Shown here: positions 56,545 through 64,000 of the stretch, piece after piece
Layout of the letters: each line of letters starts with the position of its first letter
How positions within the stretch are numbered: position 1 is the stretch's first letter
Source: Moniliophthora roreri
Taxonomy: Eukaryota > Basidiomycota > Agaricomycetes > Agaricales > Marasmiaceae
Assembly: GCA_001466705.2 (NCBI GenBank)
Contig: LATX02000006.1
Span: 93,041 to 157,040, forward strand
DNA length: 64,000 nt
Reading direction: 5' to 3'
The notes under the pieces: model-generated
What the model was told of the DNA's origin: nothing
Databases searched by the model: none
What the model saw: only the letters and a program-made list of their open reading frames with translations
Position numbers and translations under genes: made by a program

Positions 56545-56866
56545 TCAGACTATATTGGCTATCGAGTCTTTGTATGGGACTATAGCTCTTGTGTTTGTGC
56601 CTTGTGCACTGTGTTCTTTGTGTTTTGTGTGTGTTTGTGAATAAAACCCCTTTAAAACCCATATATACTCCTCTTGAGGTGAACACCTTGAGGTAGATTG
56701 CTTCAATAAGAGAGAAACAACCTAGCTAAGAGTTTTGTTGGCATTCTAAGTGTGGCAACTCTGATCATGTCAATCCACACTTGCACAACAACCTGAGTTA
56801 GACTTTTGGAGGTTATCTTTTGAGTAGTTTTCCACTAGTCTTATCTTAGACAAATTATTGGAATGT
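56545..56866 (+). repeat. 320-bp repeat, copy 2 (retroelement-like)
   Basis: Counterpart of 48016-48335. At 56867 the sequence switches to the second copy of the transposase 5' region. Confidence 0.65.
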
Positions 56867-57797
56867 TTAGTGACATGTGAGAGGGGTTCATTGCTGCAGT
56901 CCTGTTGATGAGATGAAGTGACCTGTACAGCTTTTAATAACAAGTCACTGATATTTAGCAGAGTACTCACCTTTTTGGCATTGCACTTCCCATGAAGTCA
57001 CTCCAGAGGTCCTATGAGTGTGATTTACTTCTTCTACAACACTGCTAGATGACAAATGTGAACCTCATCCATGAAAGTAATGAGAGAAAAGGAGCAGCCA
57101 GGATCTCACATGACAAACATGCCAGCAAACATGTCAGGAGTCTAGAAGCAGTGCCATGGACCATTCTGGACCATTCTGAATTCCTTCAGCAAGTCTGGAC
57201 TTACCATTTATGCCTTGGGCACCTAGCACTCAGTATAAGCTGTGCATGGGAACTCCCATCTCAATTGTTGACATTATTAGAAACATGTGATTGAGGCATG
57301 TTCAATGTGAGGAAGCAGCATGTATAAGGCATGCCTGAGGGATATAGGCCTTACTTGCCTACTCAGCTCCTAGCAAAGAACCTCTATAGGCCCCAAACTA
57401 CCAAAGCTCAAGCCTCCCATAGCTGCAGCTGTTCAAAAGGAATCCTCAAAGGCCAAATATCACAAGGATCATGAGGAGTCAAGAAAGAGGGATGAGGAGG
57501 TCCAGAAACAAGAGCAGTCTACTGGGACAAAAATCACCCATTATACAGGAGATAATGAGCCAGAGGTAGAATAGATGCCTCCTTCACCATCCAAGAAGCA
57601 ATGACTTGTTTCAATGACAGTCTCACAGGACCAACCTACAGCTACTGAGGATGGGAGTAATCCAGAATGCACAAACACAATAGATGATTCATCAACACAG
57701 CATGAGAGGCAGGAGGATAATATGAAAAAGAATCAGAATCAGGTACCTATACAGTTAAACCTTCAAGCAAATGGTTGCTAATGCACTCCTTTAGGGG

Positions 57798-60700
57798 ATG
57801 ACTGCTTACATCAACCAGAACTATAATGAACAGGTTCATGAGATGTGTCTCTGTTTATCAGGCAATCTTCAACTGTTTCGATGCACCAATTGTTGGATAA
57901 AGGGTGTCCAATGCTCTCAGTGCATTGTTGAGCAACATAGTGGCTCACCATTTCATACTATTGAGCATTGGAATGGCAGCTATTTTGAAGCAGCTACACT
58001 TGCTGATCTGGGTGTGTGGGTTTATCTAGGTCACCAAGGCAGCCTCTGTCCACATTCAAAGAAGGAATTCAAACGCATTACTCTCCTTCACACTGCAGGA
58101 ATCTTTGACATACTTGTCAACTTCTGCTTTTGTGATGGCCATCCAGAAAATTTTGCACAACTTTTGGACCTCCAAATGTTTCCAGGAAGCATGGAAAGAA
58201 TTGAGATGGCATTTACATTTGAGTTGTTAGATGACTTTCATCTACATACACTCACCAGCAAGAAAACAGCATTTGACTACTATAATGCTCTGCAACAGAA
58301 AACCAACCCTATGTTGCCACAGAAAGTTCAGGTTTGTTTTGTTTCAATTCAACTACATAACAACAATATTAACTCTTTTTTCAGGACTGTTATCATGCAT
58401 TTCTGCGAGTTACATGAATACATTGTCATCTAGCAGCAAAGCATTGTGCTGGCCAGTCCCATGGCATTGATACATATGTCCTACATTGACCAACTAGCTG
58501 CATAGTAATTTACTGTCCTGCATGTCCTGAGCCTGGCTTCAATATTGATGTTAAGGAGATCCACCAAACCTCCAATGAAAAAAGGTATGTTTGCTAGATT
58601 GATTATTATTACCAGATTACTAATTTCTCTCCTAGGCATAAACACACCCTATAAATTGCTGTTGATGGCTGTCACAGTTCACAGCGACTCTGTAAACATG
58701 ATGATCCTGATGATGTGGCATTGAATGAGGGGTCAGCATACTTTCCAGTTTGCTACAACTACCAAGCATACCTTAAAGGCAACACTGGAGAAGCAGATGT
58801 TAGTTTCACTGACTTTGAGATACTTGAATCATACTGATTCCTAAACACATATATAGCCTCTTACATGCTCAAAGCTCAAGGCTGTTTGAATGCAGAACAT
58901 TCTAAAGTTCAAGAATGCAGTTATCACTGGTATTGTTAGTGCTATTTGCACTCGTTATGGCTTGTTTTTTCCAAATGGAATAGCAGATATGCCTAAGAGT
59001 GAAATGTGCATGCTCTTTTATGGTCTCTAAATCAACTAACACCTAAATCAGGTTCTGCATTGAAGATTGGGTCATGTATCATGCCTTACTTGGTAGAAAA
59101 GGCTTAAAACATGTCCACTGCAGCTATGACCTGTGGTGTATCTACAAAGTTCACCTTGCTGACTGCCTAAAGCACTGGGACCAGTATTTCTCTGACACAG
59201 AGATTGTTGAATGTCTCACAGCAGCACATGGCTGTATACCCCAGTTGCATATTGAGGGTCATGGCCATATGTGCAAGGCATGCTATCATTATGAACATAC
59301 CTGACATGTTGGCCATACAAATGGAGAACTTGTTGAAACACCCTGGAGTCATGAGAAGCTTACTGGAGCTAGTACACAGCAGATGAATGATGGTCATCAC
59401 CACGACACACTGGATGACTTTCATGGCTTCTGGAATTTTTCAAAGGTCCAAAAATTAGGTTTGTTTCATTACTTAGTTTCTCTTGAAACTTACATAATAT
59501 CACTAGGTGAAACACTGAAGTGCCAGTGGGCTCAGGCTCAGCTAGCCATTGAAGATTTGGAACCACAATTTACAGAGTTTACTCAACTCTTTTCAGAAGA
59601 TATTCTGAAAGAATGGGAACAGCTTTATGCTCTTCCATTACCAGATAAAAATGATAAGAATGCAGTTGATTTGTATATTGCCCGGGTTGGTAAAGGTAAA
59701 TTTTTATCTCTTTATAATTATGCACTATCTCTTATTTATCTTGCTGCAGAAATTCCAACCCTCAATAGCCGACTTGATGCTCAGTTGGCAGCAGAGAAGA
59801 TTTGAGTCCTCAATCACTCTGGAGTTGATGGAGTTACATTGCTTATTGCAGAAGGCATCAACCTGGATATAACATGGTATGTTATTTATTTAATCCTAAT
59901 GCTATGGGCTAATTAGTTTAGTCAAAAACTTCACTATCTGTCATCAATGAGAAAGCTCTCTGCAGGCCAAATAGAGCAGTTAACACATGCTTGCTGGAAG
60001 TATAGTCAACAGTTTATGGAATTTGCTGAGTCTATGACCAGCTTTTTTCCATTGACTATGACAGTTATCCAAGCTAGAAAAAGGTCAAACCATGAGGTGG
60101 AAAATGGGGAAAAACCAGAGAGTTTACCCATTTATTTACCTAGTGCATTTGGGCTGCCAGAACATAAGGCCTGTGGCCTGTTGGATGCTTCTCATATTGA
60201 AAAGGAGCTGCAAGAGGGACTTGCAAATGACCTTCTTGAAGAAGTCAGGTGTCAAATCCTCACATACAACCAAATTTCAATCACTAAAAAGGTTGAGGCA
60301 ACTAGACAGAGGCATCACACATGAGCACTTGGGCTGCTCAAGACACAGATGAATGGTGCTAGATCTGCTATGCATCTATATAACCCTAACCATGATGCTC
60401 TTATTGCTTNCAACAGCGCACTATAGGTGAATCTGAGCCTAATCCATGGTACTGGCATACTTCAACAGCTGCTGGAGCTTCTGAGGAGGACCAGAAAGCA
60501 TGGGTTCTGGAGAGTGAGTGATATTGTTCCTGAGACACATGGACATACTGACACCTAACACTTACTAAACAGTGAATCAGGTGAAGTGGTTCTGTGACCA
60601 TGCTACTCTAGACAGGTACAGGGAAGAAGTTGAAATCTTGGAGGCAGAATATGTCTGAACTTGTCACTTTCATGCAAAAATGAGTAACATATGGACTTCA

Positions 60701-60985
60701 ATTGCCAAGGCCTGTGTACAAGATGGAGAAGAAGGATATGCAAGCAAGCAAGCTGCAGTGCACCAAGCTTTTCAGGCCAATGTGGTTACTGAGTGGTCCA
60801 AGTGGAATGACTTTAAAAAGGAACTTGCAAAAAGAAAGAGGAAAACTAAACCCCATGTCAAGTCTGCAGGAAAACAGAAGGCAAAAGAGGATGTTTCTGA
60901 TATGGAGGAGAGTGAAGAGGAGGGTGAAGAAGCATGGGATGACCTTGAAGCTTATATTCATGAAGCATCAGAGGATGGGGATTGA
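57798..60985 (+). pseudogene. KDZ transposase, copy 2, decayed
   Basis: Runs through the whole family order, with introns and many stops. First the CxC2 cluster (57800-58330). Then CPACPEPGFNID (about 58515) and VDGCHSSQRLCKHDDPDDVA with NEGSAYFPVC (58660-58760), the metal-binding core region. Next ITGIVSAICTRYGLFFPNGI across frames, YDLWCIYKVHLADCL (59125), and GHTNGELVETPW. HDTLDDFHGFWNFSKV (59401) follows, which matches the RHDTIDDHIGxWNWRK-type motif of the family. A C-terminal part with LPSAFGLPEHKACGLLDAS leads to an acidic end with EESEEEGEEAWDDLEAYIHE. In-frame stops (for example after FLRVT and ESY) make it non-functional. The n at 60410 also lies inside. Confidence 0.82.
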
Positions 60986-61029
60986 GACAGGCTTATATGT
61001 GGATCATGGTATACTTATACAAACTTGTT

Positions 61030-61406
61030 GTAGGTTAAACTTGGATTAAGCATTGGATTTGGTACAATCTGTAGTTGAATTACTGGAATTAACCTCAAGG
61101 ATTTATGCAGATTACTCTGATTCTGTCTTGGATTGATCTGGATTTATGTGGATTGCTCTGATTCTGTCTTGGACTAATCTGGATTAATGCATGTAGTTCA
61201 ATACTACATGAGGATTATTGTAGGATTAGTTGAGCTTGATGCAGATTACACTCCCCTTGGAGGATTATTACAGGATTAGTCAAGCTTGAGGTGGATTAAT
61301 CCATGTAGTGCAATGCTACACAAGGATTATTACAAGATTAGCCAGGCTTGAGGTGAATTATACTCCCCTTGGGGGATTCTATGAGAAATCCCCTTTGGAT
61401 TAATCC
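61030..61406 (-). repeat. right sub-terminal repeat region of the KDZ-type element
   Basis: Many GGATTA/GGATTAAT motifs spaced 15-40 bp apart, with a repeated GATTACTCTGATTCTGTCTTG-like unit (61108-61175) and a repeated CTTG(A/G)GGTG(A/G)ATTA block. The region ends in GGATTAATCC at 61397-61406. Confidence 0.75.
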
Positions 61407-62750
61407 AGCTAGCTGACAGTCCTGGTTGAAGCATGAGTGAATGCCAGTCAAAAGAGTAATGACATGTCTTACAATCAACTCTGAGGAGCCCAGTGGCTGT
61501 GTCCAATACTCCAAATCTCCGATCCCACATGTCCAACCTTGTGTCTGATTTTCTCCACCATGCTCAAATGACAGTTGACAGCAACGCCCAGCAATTAAAT
61601 TTACAGGTACTTTCCCAAGGCCTTATAGCAAAATTTAGACATTATATTGCTCAGTAACAGCTCTGCAAGGTTATAACCTGTCATGACAGTTACAAGGGGT
61701 TATAACCCTGTTTACAACTCTGGCTACACCCAGTGTTATAACCCTCCATTGCTATCATGAGGGATTATAACTGGGTTATGGCTGTGGTTATATCCACAGT
61801 TATAACCCTTGCTCATGGTCATGGGGGGTTATGATACATGTTGTATTCTCAAGGTATGGTAATGGGCTCTTATATATGTGGTTACAACACTAACAGACTC
61901 ATAGGCAACACATATCAGGTGTCATTTCCCCTGCTAACCCACTATACCATTCTCCAGTTTTTGCTGATGCTAGCATGAGCAGGATGATCACTGCTATGGG
62001 TTGGAGACAAGGGATAAGAGTTCATTATTGTGACCAAGAATGTCAGCAAAGGTGTGTTGAGATAGATTGAGGCCTAGAGAGGAATGAGTCAGGGTTTGCT
62101 TCAAGAGGGTAGAATTGCATTGTGCAGACTGTACATTGAGTGTTATTATTAGATGAGCCACTGGCACTGTCTACCTTGTGGTCAGTTGAATCCTGTCTTG
62201 AGCTTGGGCACTGGGAAATAAGTATGAGACCCAAGCTCAAGTATGCAGTGCAGAGGGGAGGCAGGCCATAGTTCCAGAACACTGGGATGGTTGGTTGGTT
62301 GCCCAATAGCTGGCTTAAAAAATTTTCTTGAGCCAATTTTTTTTCAAACTTTGAACACTTTCTCAGTAACCAAAGGTTCTTTTATGACCACCTTTGTAGC
62401 AGAAAGACTCAAATTTGCTCCTATATGCCTTTTGGATGCTGGTCCAGATCAGTTTCCTGCCCACCCATGGTCCTTGGGGCTCACCCACAGGTATTTTAAG
62501 AGTCTGTGGTAGTTTGGCTGTACAGGACTGGGAGTTCTCCATAATAGGGTTACATTATATGCCTTCTTGAACCAACTTACACCCTGGATACACATACTAT
62601 CCTTAGATCTTAGCAGATATCAATCTCTAGAGATTTGCAGTTGCTTGCTTGGGCTCCTGTACCTAGAATATAATGTAGATGAACCTTACAAACAGTTTGA
62701 AGCATTCTACTGCAGACTTCGGTATATTGTGCTCACACTTCACTGAACCT
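61407..62750. other. CpG-poor repeat debris right of the element
   Basis: No gene recognised. Between 61669 and 61830 six copies or near-copies of the palindrome GGTTATAACC occur about 25-40 bp apart, which suggests the sub-terminal region of another element. Composition stays CpG-poor to about 62750, then changes. A GCGC-rich block near 62775-62815 marks the change. Confidence 0.5.
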
Positions 62751-63041
62751 AGCTAATGCGAAGGGGGAAGAGGACCAGCGCTAGTCAGGCGCTTGCTACT
62801 TAGCGCCTTCCAAAAAGGTGATGTCATGTGAACTACCTTCTGTATATGGTAGTCAGTGGTTGGTTCACCGCCGCGACGGTCCTTAAAAAAAAATTCGACC
62901 CCATGTACAAAAAAAAATTTCCTCCCCCCTGATGCGGTGATTGCAAATGAAGCAGCAAACGCCAGCAATCGGACTTCACATAGCACAATTCTTTATGTTT
63001 TTAGAAGTACCGTACAATAAAGCATATGTAGATCTCAAAAA

Positions 63042-64000
63042 TCATAATCTTCCCCGTACTTCATTAACCCATTTCTTATCCGCCAGCGCAAGATCTCTCT
63101 CGAACTTGACAAACGTCTCAGTCGCCTCTTTGAATTCTCGTTCAACGATATTGACCACATTCTGGCTTCTCGGGCAGATATGACATGTGAACGGAGATAG
63201 GACGGGAACAATACCCTACAGAATGCGATTGAGTATTTTTTGTTTCTATCGACAGAGGCATCAATACCTTTTTTTCACAATTATCCAGACTGACAGGTAT
63301 CTCGTTCCCCATAGCATCCTTGAGCGGCGCAAAGTCAAAAGCCCAAATCAAGTTCATCGTATTGAGATTCTAGGAATCACGCGGACTCAGTAAAGATTCG
63401 TATCAAATATTCAGCTCAAAATCGTTACCAAAGAGTCTCGACCAACGTAGATCCCAGGACAAACTCTCTGCAATGCATGTCAGCGATTTGAACAACGGTG
63501 AAGTGAGCAGGAGCGTACTCTTCCGAATCCGAAAACAATATCATCACGGAAAAAGGAAGCGTCCACCCCTTGCTTGATACCAAACTCATGAGAGAGATAT
63601 CGTTCAGGGTTGAACATTTCTGGATCATTGAAGTGCTCTGCGCACCGTGATGAGTCCACGGATAAACGATAGTAATTCAAGACATACGAGGATTATGATA
63701 GATTCCATCTGTGCACGAGAGTTAGCATAGCTAGCTGAGTAAAAGACATTACACGTGCTTACAGATATTAGCATGAATGGTGGTGCCTTTTGGTAAGACG
63801 AAACCACGATACTCCTCGTCAGCCGTTGTAGCATGCATCATGATAGGTGTAGCCGGACGAAAACGGTGGACCTGATAGTCAAACGCGTTCAAAGAATGAC
63901 ATAGAACAGATTGCATCAAGACATACTTCTTTGATCAAAGCCTGAATGTAGGGAAGATCTTTGATATCAGAGAGAGTCGGCATTCTCTCTTTGCCTACCA
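63042..64000 (-). CDS. cytochrome P450, C-terminal part (5' end outside window)
   Basis: Visible minus-strand exons: 64000-63927, 63871-63763, 63708-63688, 63637-63519, 63467-63429, 63369-63268, 63215-63042, with introns of 50-59 bp. In order: LPYIQALIKEVHRFRP, where EVHR is the K-helix ExxR motif; EYRGFVLPKGTTIHANIYGI; DPEMFNPERYL, the PERF-type motif; FGFGRRVCPGIYVG, the haem-binding loop with the Cys ligand; and a normal C-terminal region ending VNEVRGRL, TGA at 63042-63044. All key C-terminal P450 residues are kept. It is a membrane-bound haem mono-oxygenase of the fungal multi-substrate type; the substrate cannot be told. It starts only about 290 bp from the repeat-rich zone. Confidence 0.92.

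Larger units (their letters stand above)
45895..61406. mobile_element. KDZ-type (Kyakuja-Dileera-Zisupton) DNA transposon, about 15.5 kb, degenerate
   Basis: The two ends form an imperfect inverted repeat of about 45 bp: left GGATTATAATCCATAGGGAA; right, reverse-complemented, GGATTAATCCAAAGGGGAT. Both are followed by TCTC, TAG and AATCC in the same order. Inside each end, TAATCC (left) and GGATTA (right) recur many times as sub-terminal repeats. It encodes a KDZ transposase with an N-terminal CxC2-type cysteine cluster (plus) and a second gene with a Zn2Cys6-like cluster (minus). No convincing target duplication is seen. It holds four single-n joins and internal repeats, so the true length is uncertain. 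The whole block is strongly CpG-poor, as expected for a methylated, silenced element. Confidence 0.72.

Noticed and set aside
45895..61406. TET/JBP dioxygenase gene, sometimes associated with KDZ elements
   Set aside because: I looked for an HxD...H double-stranded beta-helix pattern on both strands and found none.
61669..61830. CRISPR-like regular spacing of a short repeat
   Set aside because: The units are palindromic decamers with irregular spacing in a eukaryotic, transposon-rich context. A CRISPR array is not plausible.
62770..62830. Possible Helitron 3' end (hairpin with CTAG)
   Set aside because: A GCGCTAGTCAGGCGC stem is visible, but no Rep/helicase sequence, no TC 5' end and no A/T insertion site could be shown.

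Overview
The window looks like a repeat-rich nuclear scaffold from a filamentous basidiomycete, most likely an Agaricomycete. Genes are split by many 50-65 bp GT-AG introns. There are tRNAs with introns in the anticodon loop, a Ctr copper transporter, a fungal cytochrome P450, two single-pass surface-protein families I associate with Agaricomycetes, and a KDZ (Kyakuja-Dileera-Zisupton) DNA transposon. No species is claimed. Five isolated single 'n' bases (5562, 48015, 52589, 55465, 60410) look like scaffolding joins. Several sit beside near-identical direct repeats, so part of the duplication may be allelic sequence placed in tandem.

Left part (1-26 kb): five plus-strand copies of one multi-pass membrane protein family (A 1-791, B 6451-8164, C 9955-11547, D 17194-18786, E 24051-25736). 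A sixth copy, F, lies on the minus strand (35685-37345). B-E share the same intron positions and phases; C and D are near twins inside a segmental duplication (8.58-14.95 kb versus 16.09-20.49 kb). That duplication also carries kinase-like relics, an unknown gene, and fragments related to the surface-protein gene at 32.7 kb. Between A and B lie a minus-strand copper transporter (1250-1954) and a broken low-complexity gene (4473-5561).

Middle (22.5-38.7 kb): copies E and F, each with the same decayed upstream neighbour, form the arms of an inverted repeat. The roughly 9.3 kb spacer holds two intact-looking single-pass surface-protein genes (26416-28130 minus; 32651-34885 plus), a tandem array of three tRNA-Phe-derived pseudogenes (29.9-31.2 kb), an intact tRNA-Phe(GAA) and an intact tRNA-Pro(CGG).

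39.2-45.9 kb: two tandem degenerate copies of a segment holding a pseudogene of the 32.7-kb gene and an unknown minus-strand gene.

45.9-61.4 kb: a KDZ-type element of about 15.5 kb, with imperfect terminal inverted repeats and sub-terminal TAATCC/GGATTA clusters. It holds a decayed KDZ transposase and a divergent gene ending in a Zn2Cys6-like cysteine cluster. It is poor in CpG and contains nested repeats, including an AT-rich MITE. The right flank (61.4-62.7 kb) is similar repeat debris. Normal sequence resumes near 62.75 kb with the 3' half of a minus-strand cytochrome P450 that runs off the window.

The intact genes suggest membrane and cell-surface functions rather than a metabolic pathway. 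The dominant theme is repeated duplication, inversion and decay of a few membrane-protein genes beside transposons.
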